Notes: a model not told the origin generated them from the sequence alone. 64,000 nucleotides of DNA from Pseudozobellia sp. WGM2 (GCF_017810075.1 NZ_JADNYK010000003.1:496001-560000); one strand, 5' to 3'. Positions 28,869-38,221 are shown, counted from the stretch's first letter. Numbers and translations are program-made.

Positions 28869-30095
28869 ATGAGGAGAGTAGTTATTACGGGCATGGGCAT
28901 ATATTCATGCATAGGCAAAAACCTAGAAGAAGTAAAACAATCGCTATATGAGGGCAAATCGGGTATTATCTACGACTCGAAACGAGAATCATTCGGCTAT
29001 CGCTCCCCTATTACCGGCCATGTTGACGAACCCGATTTAAAATCCCTACTCTCTAGAAGACAACGTATCAGCATGGGCCAAGAGGCTCAATTTGCATACA
29101 TGGCAACCATCGAAGCCCTAAAAAATGCCCAGATTGACGAGAATTTTATGGAAATCAATGAAATCGGCATTCTATACGGTAATGACAGTACGGCCAAGTC
29201 TACCGTAGATTCGGTAGATATTATGAGGGAAAAAGGAGACACCACGTTGGTAGGTTCCGGAGCCATATTCAAGGCCATGAACTCTACCGTTACGATGAAC
29301 CTTTCAACCATATTTAAATTGAAAGGTATAAACCTGACCATTAGTGCAGCCTGCGCTAGTGGCTCACACTCGGTCGGTTTGGCCTATCACCTCATAAAAA
29401 GTGGACTTCAAGAATGTATTATCGCCGGGGGGGCACAAGAAATAAATCCCGAGGCAATGGGCAGTTTTGATGGTTTGGGCGTTTTCGCTACCAATACCGA
29501 CAATCCTGAAAAGGCTTCGAAACCCTTCGACAAAGACCGTAACGGACTAGTACCTAGTGGAGGAGGCGCTACTCTTATTGTTGAAAGTTACGATTCGGCC
29601 ATAAAGCGAGGAGCACCTATACTTGCTGAATTAGTGGGTTACGGCTTTTCTTCGAATGGCGACCATATCTCTACCCCAAATGTTGATGGACCTTCAAAGG
29701 CCATGCAAAGAGCCCTTGATGACGCAAAGATGAATCCGGCAGAGGTCGACTATGTGAATGCACATGCTACCTCAACCCCTGTAGGTGACGCCAATGAGGC
29801 CAAAGCTATTTTCGAGGTGTTCGGGGAAACCAACCCATATGTTAGTTCTACAAAATCGATGACGGGCCATGAATGCTGGATGGCTGGGGCAAGCGAACTT
29901 GTATATTCGCTAATTATGATGGAAAATTCGTTCATTGCGCCAAATATCAATCTTGAAAATACGGATGAAGATTCTGGGAAATTAAATATTGTTAAGAAAA
30001 CCTTAAACAAAAAAATTGATGTATTTTTGTCCAATTCATTCGGATTTGGTGGAACAAATTCCGCACTGATTCTTAAAAAAGCCAGTAATAAATGA
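28869..30095 (+). CDS. Beta-ketoacyl-ACP synthase (first ketosynthase of the cluster)
   Basis: 408 residues, KAS I/II type with a complete catalytic triad: Cys162 in 'SAACASGSH', His in 'NAHATSTPVGDANE', and His in 'SMTGHECWMAG'. C-terminal 'SNSFGFGGTNSALIL' is canonical. It ends in an ATGA overlap with the acyl carrier protein gene, so the two proteins are made together. Likely a condensing enzyme of the polyene or of the fatty acyl precursors. Confidence 0.92.
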   Translation: MRRVVITGMGIYSCIGKNLEEVKQSLYEGKSGIIYDSKRESFGYRSPITGHVDEPDLKSLLSRRQRISMGQEAQFAYMATIEALKNAQIDENFMEINEIGILYGNDSTAKSTVDSVDIMREKGDTTLVGSGAIFKAMNSTVTMNLSTIFKLKGINLTISAACASGSHSVGLAYHLIKSGLQECIIAGGAQEINPEAMGSFDGLGVFATNTDNPEKASKPFDKDRNGLVPSGGGATLIVESYDSAIKRGAPILAELVGYGFSSNGDHISTPNVDGPSKAMQRALDDAKMNPAEVDYVNAHATSTPVGDANEAKAIFEVFGETNPYVSSTKSMTGHECWMAGASELVYSLIMMENSFIAPNINLENTDEDSGKLNIVKKTLNKKIDVFLSNSFGFGGTNSALILKKASNK

Positions 30096-30340
30096 CATTG
30101 ACCAAAGAAGAAATTGTTGAGAAAATAGACATCTTTCTCATTGATGAATTTGAAGTAGACGAGGATGAGATAAAGCCCGAGGCTAATTTAAAAGAAGCTT
30201 TGGATTTAGATAGTCTAGACTTCGTAGACCTAGTGGTCGCAGTTGAAAGTAATTTTGGAGTGAAATTAGTAGGTGAAGACTTTGTAAATGTTCACACCTT
30301 ACAGAACTTTTACGACTTAATCGAAAGTAAATTAGCATAA
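30092..30340 (+). CDS. Acyl carrier protein 1
   Basis: 82 residues, acidic. Phosphopantetheine site Ser41 in 'DLDSLDFVDL'. It overlaps the preceding ketosynthase by four bases (ATGA), so it probably carries that enzyme's intermediates. A second carrier is encoded at 41136-41393. A 136-bp gap with A+T-rich sequence separates it from the acyltransferase gene. Confidence 0.93.
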   Translation: MTLTKEEIVEKIDIFLIDEFEVDEDEIKPEANLKEALDLDSLDFVDLVVAVESNFGVKLVGEDFVNVHTLQNFYDLIESKLA

Positions 30341-30476
30341 TCCTATCTACAAAATTTATAGATTCCATTCAGGCGACCTTCGATAGTCTAAATTTTAAAT
30401 TATACTAATTTTCAACGTATCAAGACTGTCGGCCTACAAACGAACAAGCCAAAACCAATTTAAAGATATCCGTTAA

Positions 30477-31358
30477 ATGGCAGAATGGGAAGGACAATCG
30501 AAAGGCAACCTGCTCGGATATAAGATTTTCATCTTTTTATTAAAGAATCTCGGCATCGGTGTAGCCTATTTCGTGCTGCGCTTTGTTTCCTTTTATTATT
30601 TTCTCTTTTCCACCAAAAGTTCAAAATGTATTTACCAGTATTTTAGAAAGAGGTTGGGCTATTCAAGGCTGAAAAGCACACTCAGCATCTATAAAAGTTA
30701 TTTTACCTTAGGCAGAATACTTATCGACCGTGTTGCAATATCTACCGGGCTACGCAATAAATTTACTTATACCCATGACGGTATCGAGCATATTGACAAC
30801 TTGTTGAAGAAAAACCAGGGAGGCATACTTATCAGCGGGCATGTGGGTAATTTTGAAATTGCACATTACTTTTTAGAGAACAGGTATAGCATTAACAAGA
30901 TAAGTATGGTCACCACACGAGACGAGCAACAGAGCATACTTGATTATATGGACAGTATTGTGATCAAATCACAACTTGAATTCATTTTAGTGAAAGATGA
31001 CATGTCCCATATTTTCGAGATTCATAATGCGCTAGACCGAGGTGGTTTAGTGGTCTTCACAGGTGACCGCTACCTGCCCGGCACAAAAACGCTTAAAGGT
31101 GAACTTTTGGACAAAGAGGCCCATTTTCCAATGGGACCCTACCAACTGGCTTCACGATTGAATATGCCGGTTCTTTTCGTTTACGTAATGAAAGAAACCA
31201 AAAAGCATTACAGTCTCTATGCCCGACAGGCAGAGTTTAAAGCTCGTGATGCTCAAGGCTTGCTCAATGAATATACCCAAAGCATGGAGTGGATTATTAG
31301 AAAATATCCACTGCAATGGTTCAATTATTTTGATTTTTGGAAAGACCTGAAGAAATAA
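30477..31358 (+). CDS. LpxL/HtrB-like lysophospholipid acyltransferase-family protein
   Basis: 293 residues. An N-terminal membrane helix precedes the LPLAT domain; the HxxxxE motif is 'HVGNFEI' near residue 121, as in LpxL-type lipid A acyltransferases, followed by 'VVFTGDRYLPGTKTLKG'. LPLAT genes are constant members of aryl polyene and flexirubin clusters and may attach the polyene to its lipid or resorcinol partner. Its TAA overlaps the DarA ATG (TAATG), indicating translational coupling to resorcinol synthesis. Confidence 0.85.
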   Translation: MAEWEGQSKGNLLGYKIFIFLLKNLGIGVAYFVLRFVSFYYFLFSTKSSKCIYQYFRKRLGYSRLKSTLSIYKSYFTLGRILIDRVAISTGLRNKFTYTHDGIEHIDNLLKKNQGGILISGHVGNFEIAHYFLENRYSINKISMVTTRDEQQSILDYMDSIVIKSQLEFILVKDDMSHIFEIHNALDRGGLVVFTGDRYLPGTKTLKGELLDKEAHFPMGPYQLASRLNMPVLFVYVMKETKKHYSLYARQAEFKARDAQGLLNEYTQSMEWIIRKYPLQWFNYFDFWKDLKK

Positions 31359-32284
31359 TGAAAGAAGTACTTATAGTCTATTATTCTCAAACAGGGCAAA
31401 TTTTTGATATTCTAAGCAATATCGAATCTACTTTAAAGAGCGAGGAAGTAAACATTACCTATTATAAAATTGTGGCAGAACCGGAATATGTTTTTCCGTG
31501 GGATGCACAGAAGTTCTATGATATTTTCCCAGAATCTTTTCTAGAGATACCTCATGATTTCCACCCTCCGTCACCGGAAATATTGAACAAAAAATACGAC
31601 CTGGTTATCTTGGGGTATCAAGTTTGGTATTTGACCCCCTCGAGGCCTATCATCTCCTTTTTAAAATCTCAGGTGGCCCAGCAACTTTTGGGCAACACCC
31701 CGGTCGTAACCCTGGTAGCCTGTCGCAATATGTGGATTCAGGCCCAAGAAAAAATGAAAAAACATTTAGCCTCACTCAACGCCAATTTGGTCGGGCATAT
31801 AGCTTTGGTCGACCGCAATATCAATCACATTAGCGTAATCACCATTCAACATTGGATGCTCAAGGGCAAAAAAGACCGTTTCTTGGGCATTTTTCCTAAA
31901 CCTGGGGTATCGGAAGAAGAGATCACCGGTTCTTCTAAATTTGGCACACCGATAAGAGAAGCTTTGATAGCCAATGACTTCACCGAGCTCCAAGAAAATT
32001 TATTGAAACTTGATGCCGTACTGGTGAACCCATATTTGGTTCGCACCGATGAACGTGGAAACGTACTCTTTTCAAAATGGGCCAACCTCATTATTAAAAA
32101 AGGAAAACCGGGAGAACCCAAACGATTAAAATGGATTGGTTTGTTCAAATATTATTTGTTATTTGCTATCTGGGTAATAGCACCTATAGTTTTTGTCGTA
32201 TTTTTGCTCACTTATTTGCCTATGACCCGAAAGAGGAAGAAAGAAAGAAATTACTATTCCTCTGTTGCATTAAATGAAAGTTAA
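31358..32284 (+). CDS. darA: Dialkylresorcinol-condensing enzyme DarA
   Basis: 308 residues. I chose the ATG at 31358, which overlaps the previous stop and gives the N terminus MKEVLIVYYSQTGQ, a flavodoxin-like start. DarA joins with DarB to make 2,5-dialkylresorcinols from two acyl precursors; DarA performs the late ring-closing/aromatising part. A strongly hydrophobic helix lies near the C terminus ('LLFAIWVIAPIVFVVFLLTY', about residues 265-285) followed by a basic tail, so this form is probably membrane-anchored. It overlaps DarB by TAATG. Confidence 0.88.
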   Translation: MKEVLIVYYSQTGQIFDILSNIESTLKSEEVNITYYKIVAEPEYVFPWDAQKFYDIFPESFLEIPHDFHPPSPEILNKKYDLVILGYQVWYLTPSRPIISFLKSQVAQQLLGNTPVVTLVACRNMWIQAQEKMKKHLASLNANLVGHIALVDRNINHISVITIQHWMLKGKKDRFLGIFPKPGVSEEEITGSSKFGTPIREALIANDFTELQENLLKLDAVLVNPYLVRTDERGNVLFSKWANLIIKKGKPGEPKRLKWIGLFKYYLLFAIWVIAPIVFVVFLLTYLPMTRKRKKERNYYSSVALNES

Positions 32285-33417
32285 TGAAGGACGTTTACAT
32301 CACTCGAATATCTAAATACTTACCGAATAGCCCTGTCGACAATGACCAAATGGAAGAAAAATTGGGCGTAATCAACGGTAAAACTTCAAAGGCGCGTCGC
32401 ATCGTTTTACGCAACAATAAAATCAAGACTAGATATTATGCCATTGATGAAAATGGCCAAACCACTCATAATAATGCCGAACTTGCGGCTGCTGCCGTAG
32501 AGGCATTGTGTGATGATAATTTCACCACTAAAGACATCGAACTTTTGTCTTGTGGCACTTCCAGTCCAGATCAGATTTTACCTTCTCATACCAGTATGGT
32601 ACACGGTTTTTTAAAAAACCGGAATATGGAAATCAACTCAGCCTCGGGTGCTTGCTGCTCGGGTATGAACGCATTAAAATACGGCTATCTTTCTGTAAAG
32701 GCAGGCCAGACAAAAAATGCTGCCTGCGCAGGTTCTGAACGTACTTCGGCCTGGATGAAAGACCGGGTTTTTCAAAATGAGGTTGAACATCTGAAAGAAT
32801 TGGAAGAAAGCCCGATTCTTGCCTTTAACAAAGAATTTCTAAGGTGGATGTTGTCCGATGGGTCGGGAGCAGTCTTATTGGAAAGCGAACCCAAGGGCGA
32901 AGTCCCTCTAAAAATTGAATGGATCGACGGGTATTCGTACGCCCACGAAATGGAAACCTGCATGTATGCCGGTGCCGACAAAGAAGAAAACGGATACCTA
33001 ACCCCGTGGAGTGAATTTCCTGCCGAAGAATGGGGCAAGCGATCCTTGTTCGCTATGAAACAAGACACCAAATTACTGGGCGATAATATTCTCAAAAAGG
33101 GTGTCGATAGTCTTAAGATGACCTATAAGAAACACAACATAGGCCCAGACGACATCGATTACTACCTACCTCACATTTCTTCCTATTACTTCAAGCAGGG
33201 ACTATACGATGAGATGAAGGAACAAGGAGTAGAAATGCCATGGGACAAATGGTTCTTAAATCTTGAGAATGTAGGAAACATTGGGGCGGCTTCAATCTAT
33301 GTGATGCTTGAAGAGTTAGTAGCTTCCGGTCAACTTAAAAAAGGAGACCGAATATTGTTTCATGTTCCGGAAAGCGCAAGATTCTCTTACATGTATGCTT
33401 ATTTGACCGTCTGCTAA
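32284..33417 (+). CDS. darB: Dialkylresorcinol synthase DarB (KAS III-like)
   Basis: 377 residues, KAS III fold. Active-site region 'SASGACCSGMNAL' with Cys124/Cys125; His in 'YYLPHISSYYF'; Asn in 'LENVGNIGAASI'. DarB condenses two beta-keto or alpha,beta-unsaturated acyl thioesters into the cyclohexanedione that DarA converts to dialkylresorcinol. Coupled by TAATG to both darA upstream and the dehydratase gene downstream. Position and neighbours make the assignment firm. Confidence 0.92.
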   Translation: MKDVYITRISKYLPNSPVDNDQMEEKLGVINGKTSKARRIVLRNNKIKTRYYAIDENGQTTHNNAELAAAAVEALCDDNFTTKDIELLSCGTSSPDQILPSHTSMVHGFLKNRNMEINSASGACCSGMNALKYGYLSVKAGQTKNAACAGSERTSAWMKDRVFQNEVEHLKELEESPILAFNKEFLRWMLSDGSGAVLLESEPKGEVPLKIEWIDGYSYAHEMETCMYAGADKEENGYLTPWSEFPAEEWGKRSLFAMKQDTKLLGDNILKKGVDSLKMTYKKHNIGPDDIDYYLPHISSYYFKQGLYDEMKEQGVEMPWDKWFLNLENVGNIGAASIYVMLEELVASGQLKKGDRILFHVPESARFSYMYAYLTVC

Positions 33418-33854
33418 TGACCGAATCGGGAAATTATATCGCAGAAGGAGATTTCCTCCTATCCTTAATTCCCCAGAAAACACCTTTCGTTATGGTCGAT
33501 AGTTTGGCCGAGTATTCTGAGAAACATATAGTCTCGGCGTACACTGTGAAAAGGGATAACGTTCTCGTGTCGAAGAACCGATTCTCGGCTTCAGGCTTAA
33601 TAGAGAATATGGCCCAGACCGTTGCTTTACATACGGGATACAAATATTATTTACTTGACCGACCTGCCCCTACCGGTTATATAGGCGCCATAAAAAAGGC
33701 CGAAGTTTTCGAGCTTCCAAAGGTTTCTCAAAAACTGACTACTACCGTACATATTCTACATGATATTATGGGAGTAACCCTTGTTCGGGCCGAAGTAACG
33801 TCTGAAGGTGTTTTAATCGCTTCAAGTGAAATGAAAACCGCATTGGCCCAATAG
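33417..33854 (+). CDS. Hotdog-fold 3-hydroxyacyl-ACP dehydratase (ApeP/FabZ-like) 1
   Basis: 145 residues. 'LIPQKTPFVMVDSL' matches the FabZ/ApeP opening, although the catalytic His of the 'PHR.PF' motif is replaced ('PQKTPF'), while 'GLIENMAQTVALHTGY' keeps the catalytic Glu position. Either the His is not needed or it works as a partner of the next protein, which does have PHR. Starts in the darB stop codon (TAATG). Confidence 0.85.
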   Translation: MTESGNYIAEGDFLLSLIPQKTPFVMVDSLAEYSEKHIVSAYTVKRDNVLVSKNRFSASGLIENMAQTVALHTGYKYYLLDRPAPTGYIGAIKKAEVFELPKVSQKLTTTVHILHDIMGVTLVRAEVTSEGVLIASSEMKTALAQ

Positions 33855-33857
33855 CAC

Positions 33858-34316
33858 ATGAAAAAGGCACGTTACGATATCAATATCAAGAATTTTCTGC
33901 CGCACCGTGCACCCATGTTAATGGCTACGGTTACGCCATACTTAGATGAAGACTCTGTAGTTACCCATTTTGAAATTACCGAAGATTGTATTTTTTTAGA
34001 TTCAAACGGGCGCCTGGCGGAAGCGGGCCTAATCGAGAATGCCGCACAAGCCAGCACCGCTATAGTAGGGCAAAGCTATTTTGACGACGAAGACCTTGAA
34101 GGTTCTGGCAACAAATTGGTAGGTTACATTAGCGCCATTAAAAAATTAGAAATTAAAACCTTGCCAGAGGTCAGTGAACTTTTGGTCACCAAAGCGAAGC
34201 TTATTTCAAGATATGATACCGGTACGATGAGTGTTTGCACCATTACTTCTTCCACTTTTAGAAATGACGATTTAATCGTAGATTGTACCTTTAATTTTTT
34301 AATACACGAAGTATAG
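33858..34316 (+). CDS. Hotdog-fold 3-hydroxyacyl-ACP dehydratase (ApeI/FabZ-like) 2
   Basis: 152 residues. It has the standard dehydratase pair: His in 'LPHRAPMLM' and Glu in 'AGLIENAAQAST'. The gene begins three bases after hotdog 1. Tandem dehydratases, one with and one without the His, resemble the ApeI-ApeP pair that forms a heterocomplex in aryl polyene assembly. Expected job: dehydrate the 3-hydroxy intermediate to extend conjugation. Confidence 0.87.
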   Translation: MKKARYDINIKNFLPHRAPMLMATVTPYLDEDSVVTHFEITEDCIFLDSNGRLAEAGLIENAAQASTAIVGQSYFDDEDLEGSGNKLVGYISAIKKLEIKTLPEVSELLVTKAKLISRYDTGTMSVCTITSSTFRNDDLIVDCTFNFLIHEV

Positions 34317-34390
34317 CCTAAAACGACAGTTAGCTGTTACCCCTAAAGCTATATCACCCCCGTAGAGACTGTATCAGAATCACATTCATC

Positions 34391-34795
34391 ATGAAAAAGA
34401 AAGAGGTACCACAAGACGAGAGCCAATTAGAAAAGGCCAATATTAAAGACATGGTCTATGCGGTCGATGAAAACGGGGAGTATGTGACCGAGTTAAGTAC
34501 CGGTTGGGAACCCAAAACTATAGCCCTCGACAACGCCATAAAGGAGATTGAAGAACGTGTAGAAGACGCTAAAAAGCGCGTACTCGAGCATAAGACCAGC
34601 CCCATTGAATATTATATGGAGTTGCACAAAATGGATTTACCGATTCTAGCAAGTTATGCAGGTATGTGGCAATGGCGCGTAAAGAGACATTTTAAACCTT
34701 CGGTCTTTGAAAAACTTTCCCTAAAAACTTTACAAAAATACGCTGACATCTTCGAGATCAGCATCGAAGAACTAAAGCAGATAAAGAACCAATAA
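34391..34795 (+). CDS. Small unknown protein of the pigment cluster, upstream of the BtrH-like gene
   Basis: 134 residues, soluble, highly charged, with a coiled-coil-prone centre ('LDNAIKEIEERVEDAKKRVLEHKTS'). The C-terminal part ('FKPSVFEKLSLKTLQKYADIF', 'ISIEELKQIKNQ') reads like a helix-turn-helix of the kind found at the ends of XRE-type or DUF2089-like proteins, though DNA contact is not shown. Its stop overlaps the next ATG (TAATG), so it is made together with the BtrH-like protein and may be its partner. Confidence 0.6.
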   Translation: MKKKEVPQDESQLEKANIKDMVYAVDENGEYVTELSTGWEPKTIALDNAIKEIEERVEDAKKRVLEHKTSPIEYYMELHKMDLPILASYAGMWQWRVKRHFKPSVFEKLSLKTLQKYADIFEISIEELKQIKNQ

Positions 34796-35790
34796 TGCAA
34801 ATTGATTTTACCCATAAACAATCCGCTCACTGTGAAAACGGGGTGGTGTCCAACCTCATGCGACATAATGGTTTTGAGGTAAGCGAACCCATGGTTTTCG
34901 GCATAGGTTCTGGGCTTTTGTTCAGCTATCTACCGTTCATCAAAGTAAACTATGCGCCAGTATTCACTTATAGGGCCATGCCCGGATTGATTTTCAATCG
35001 ATTTGCCAAGAGGGTCGGCATAAAAGTGAAGCGGGAAAAATTTAGTAATCCGGAAAAAGCGAAGGCAAGATTAGATGAAAATTTAGCCAATAACAATCCT
35101 GTGGGGCTGCAAGTAGGTGTTTACAACCTTATTTATTTTCCCGATGAATACCGTTTTCATTTCAACGCCCACAATATGGTCGTCTATGGCAAAAAAGACG
35201 ATGACTATCTTATTAGTGACCCTGTTATGGAAGGTGTTACCTCCCTCACTACCAAACAACTTGAAAAAGTACGTTTTGCCAAAGGAGCATTTGCACCGAA
35301 GGGCCATATGTACTACCCAATTTCATTCCCTGAAAAATTAGAGCTTAAAGCGGCCATAATCAAGGGCATCAAACATACTTGTAGAGATATGCTTGCCCCC
35401 GCACCTATTGTTGGTGTTAGAGCCATGCGCTGGGTAGCCAAGAACATTAAAAAGTGGCCTGTTAAATATGGAGCCAAGAAAGCCAACCATTATTTAGGTC
35501 AAATTGTGAGAATGCAAGAGGAAATCGGTACCGGCGGAGGTGGTTTTCGTTACATCTACGCGGCATTTCTTCAGGAAGCAAGCCAGGTTCTGAACAACAG
35601 CAAGCTTGAAGAGTTTTCAAAAGAAATGACCCAAATCGGTGATGCTTGGAGGGATTTTGCCCTTGAGGCCTCTAGAATTTACAAGAAACGAAGCGGACAA
35701 ACCGAAGGTTATGATTCAATTTCTGACCAATTGTTTAATATTGCTAAACGTGAGGAAGCTTTTTTCAAAGCACTACGAAAGGCGGTATGA
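34795..35790 (+). CDS. BtrH N-terminal-domain/DUF4872 protein, candidate acyltransferase
   Basis: 331 residues. The N-terminal ~150 residues are papain-like: Cys in 'QSAHCENGVVSNLM' (Cys13), His in 'FHFNAHNMVVYG' and Asp in 'YLISDPV', as in BtrH, which moves an acyl group from a carrier protein to an amine in butirosin synthesis. The C-terminal half is helical (DUF4872-like). In this cluster an enzyme taking an acyl chain from a carrier protein could form the flexirubin ester; that is inference. It overlaps the ABC ATPase gene by four bases. Confidence 0.8.
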   Translation: MQIDFTHKQSAHCENGVVSNLMRHNGFEVSEPMVFGIGSGLLFSYLPFIKVNYAPVFTYRAMPGLIFNRFAKRVGIKVKREKFSNPEKAKARLDENLANNNPVGLQVGVYNLIYFPDEYRFHFNAHNMVVYGKKDDDYLISDPVMEGVTSLTTKQLEKVRFAKGAFAPKGHMYYPISFPEKLELKAAIIKGIKHTCRDMLAPAPIVGVRAMRWVAKNIKKWPVKYGAKKANHYLGQIVRMQEEIGTGGGGFRYIYAAFLQEASQVLNNSKLEEFSKEMTQIGDAWRDFALEASRIYKKRSGQTEGYDSISDQLFNIAKREEAFFKALRKAV

Positions 35791-36530
35791 TTGAAATAAA
35801 CGAACTTTCAAAGAAATATAAAGGTGCGGACACCTTCTCTGTAAACAACTTGAACCTAACGATTCAAGACAAAGAGATTTTTGGGATTCTAGGCCCTAAC
35901 GGTGCCGGAAAGACCACCCTCATTTCTATGCTCAGTTCTTTACTAAAACCGACATCAGGCTCTTTTACCATCGATGGTCTGAACTATCAGAACAACACCA
36001 CCGAACTCAAGCAAATTATTGGTATCGTTCCCCAAGAATATGCACTCTACCCCTCTTTAACAGCCTTTGAAAACCTGAGGTATTTCGGCTGCATGTATGG
36101 GTTAAAAGGTTCTAATTTAAAAAACAAAATAAACGAGCATCTTGAAATATTAGGTCTAAGACAATTCGCCGACAAAAAAATCAAGACCTTTTCAGGAGGC
36201 ATGAAGAGACGAATTAATCTAATTGCAGGCATACTGCACAATCCGAAGGTATTATTTCTTGATGAGCCAACGGTGGGTGTCGATGTGCAATCAAAAAACG
36301 CTATAATAGATTATCTGAAAAAATTGAATGCCGAGGGTACAACCATTCTTTACACCTCACACCATCTAAACGAAGCTGAGTTCTTCTGTACGCGAATTGC
36401 GATCATTGACTTAGGCAATATCATCTGCAAAGGCGAACCCTCTGAGTTAATTAATGAACACGGTAGTGCCAAAAATTTAGAAGAGGTGTTTTTGACTACT
36501 ACTGGCAAAGCCCTTCGCGATTATGCATAA
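35787..36530 (+). CDS. ABC transporter ATP-binding protein (DrrA-like)
   Basis: 247 residues. Walker A 'GPNGAGKTT', signature 'TFSGGMKRRINL', Walker B 'VLFLDEPTVGVD' and switch His in 'YTSHHLNEAE' are all intact. It overlaps the permease gene by eight bases. The closest type is the ATPase of ABC-2 exporters of hydrophobic drugs or pigments. It probably powers movement of pigment precursors or lipid intermediates across the inner membrane. Confidence 0.93.
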   Translation: MIEINELSKKYKGADTFSVNNLNLTIQDKEIFGILGPNGAGKTTLISMLSSLLKPTSGSFTIDGLNYQNNTTELKQIIGIVPQEYALYPSLTAFENLRYFGCMYGLKGSNLKNKINEHLEILGLRQFADKKIKTFSGGMKRRINLIAGILHNPKVLFLDEPTVGVDVQSKNAIIDYLKKLNAEGTTILYTSHHLNEAEFFCTRIAIIDLGNIICKGEPSELINEHGSAKNLEEVFLTTTGKALRDYA

Positions 36531-37794
36531 ACTTTGGGCCTCTGCATATAAAGAATATTTACTGCTCGTTAGAGATTTTGGGGGTCTGGCTATTCTCTTT
36601 ATAATGCCTTTATTGCTTGTAATTACTATTACGGTAATTCAAGACGGCACCTTTAAAACTTTGAAAGAGTCGAAAATACCGATTCTATTAGTAGATAATG
36701 ATCAAGGCAGTGTATCTGAACGGATCAAAGAAAATCTTACCGCTTCCAAACAATTCGAGTTAGTACATCAACCTGAAGAAACATTGGCTCAAAAATTGGT
36801 TCAGAATGGTGAGTACCAATTGGCCATTGTTATACCTGAAAATCTTTCTCGCGACCTAGACATCAAGGTCAGTGAAAATGTGGAAGGAATCTTGGAAAAA
36901 TTTGGTATGGAGGAAGAAAGTATCCCCATAGTGAAATCAAAATTCGAGCCTAAAGAGGTCAAACTCTATTTTGATCCGGCCACCCAGTTTTCTTATAGAA
37001 ACTCGATTAAAAGCGGTATCAACCAAATGGTTTCGATGATTGAGACGGCTTCTATTTATAAAGCTTTTCAAGAAGAATTGACCGATGACAATACCGAACA
37101 AATATTCGACACCGAATCATTCATTCAATTTACCGAAATTTCTCCGGGCGACCCCACTGAAAAAATTACTATTCCGAATTCAACCCAGCATAACATACCG
37201 GCATGGACACTTTTTGCCATTTTCTTTATCATATTACCGTTGTCAATAAATATGGTAAAAGAGAAAAATCTGGGTACTTTCGTGCGACTGCGAACCAATC
37301 CAGTATCATATGCAACCGTGCTTGGAGGCAAAACCATTGTATTTCTTAGTGTTGCGCTAATTCAATTTGCATTGATGTTAGCAGTAGGCGTCTTCCTGTT
37401 TCCCGTAATAGGGTTACCACAGCTAGACGTCAACGGTAAATTACTTATGCTTCTGGTAGTCGCATTTTTCGCCGGTCTTGCTGCTGTGGGCCTTGGGTTA
37501 TTACTGGGAACCATTGCCAAATCTCAAGAACAATCTGCGCCTTTCGGTGCAACCTTCGTGGTCATTCTAGCTGCTCTTGGTGGCGTTTGGGTGCCCGTTT
37601 TTGCCATGCCAAAATTTATGCAGGCACTCTCAAGCATATCACCCATGAATTGGGGTTTGAATGCATTTTACGATGTGTTTTTAAGAAATGTTGGCCTCGT
37701 CAACTTACTGCCCGAGATAGCTTTGTTATTTTTGTTCTTTTTGGTAACCACTGCAATTTCCATCATTTATAACGAGCGAAAAAATGCCGTCTAA
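36523..37794 (+). CDS. ABC-2 type transporter permease
   Basis: 423 residues. One N-terminal membrane helix, then a large periplasmic domain of about 200 residues, then five helices at the C terminus, the layout of ABC-2 exporters of the YhhJ/LinK type. Partner of the preceding ATPase. It overlaps the thioesterase gene by eleven bases. Confidence 0.92.
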   Translation: MHKLWASAYKEYLLLVRDFGGLAILFIMPLLLVITITVIQDGTFKTLKESKIPILLVDNDQGSVSERIKENLTASKQFELVHQPEETLAQKLVQNGEYQLAIVIPENLSRDLDIKVSENVEGILEKFGMEEESIPIVKSKFEPKEVKLYFDPATQFSYRNSIKSGINQMVSMIETASIYKAFQEELTDDNTEQIFDTESFIQFTEISPGDPTEKITIPNSTQHNIPAWTLFAIFFIILPLSINMVKEKNLGTFVRLRTNPVSYATVLGGKTIVFLSVALIQFALMLAVGVFLFPVIGLPQLDVNGKLLMLLVVAFFAGLAAVGLGLLLGTIAKSQEQSAPFGATFVVILAALGGVWVPVFAMPKFMQALSSISPMNWGLNAFYDVFLRNVGLVNLLPEIALLFLFFLVTTAISIIYNERKNAV

Positions 37795-38221
37795 AAATTT
37801 AAAAGAGCTAAGTTTTACAAGTGAGATAAGGGTCAGATTTTCTGAATGTGACCCCTTGGGTATTGTCTGGCATGGTAATTATATCCAGTATTTTGAAGAT
37901 GCCCGAGAAGCCTTCGGCCGACATCATGGCATCTCGTATCTTGACCAGAAAGCCAATAATTTTTCAAGCCCCATCGTATCTTCAAAATGTGAGCACAAGC
38001 TGCCCTTGGCCTATGGGGATATCGCAACCGTAAGAACCACCTACATTGATTCAGCGGCGGCAAAAATGATTTTCAAATATGAAATTTTGAACCCAGAAGG
38101 TAAAATCGTTTGTATCGGTGAGACTGTTCAAGTTTTTGTAGAGTTGGGCGGTGGTCTATCGCTTACATTGCCAGAGTTTTTCAAGAAATGGAAACTAAAA
38201 ACAGGCCTGTTAGATGAATAA
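37784..38221 (+). CDS. 4HBT/YbgC-like acyl thioesterase
   Basis: 145 residues, single hotdog. 'RFSECDPLGIVWHGNYIQYF' is the YbgC/4HBT active-site signature with the catalytic Asp. Thioesterases of this type are a regular part of aryl polyene clusters and may release or edit acyl-ACP intermediates. The gene overlaps both neighbours (11 bp upstream, 8 bp downstream). Confidence 0.9.
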   Translation: MPSKNLKELSFTSEIRVRFSECDPLGIVWHGNYIQYFEDAREAFGRHHGISYLDQKANNFSSPIVSSKCEHKLPLAYGDIATVRTTYIDSAAAKMIFKYEILNPEGKIVCIGETVQVFVELGGGLSLTLPEFFKKWKLKTGLLDE

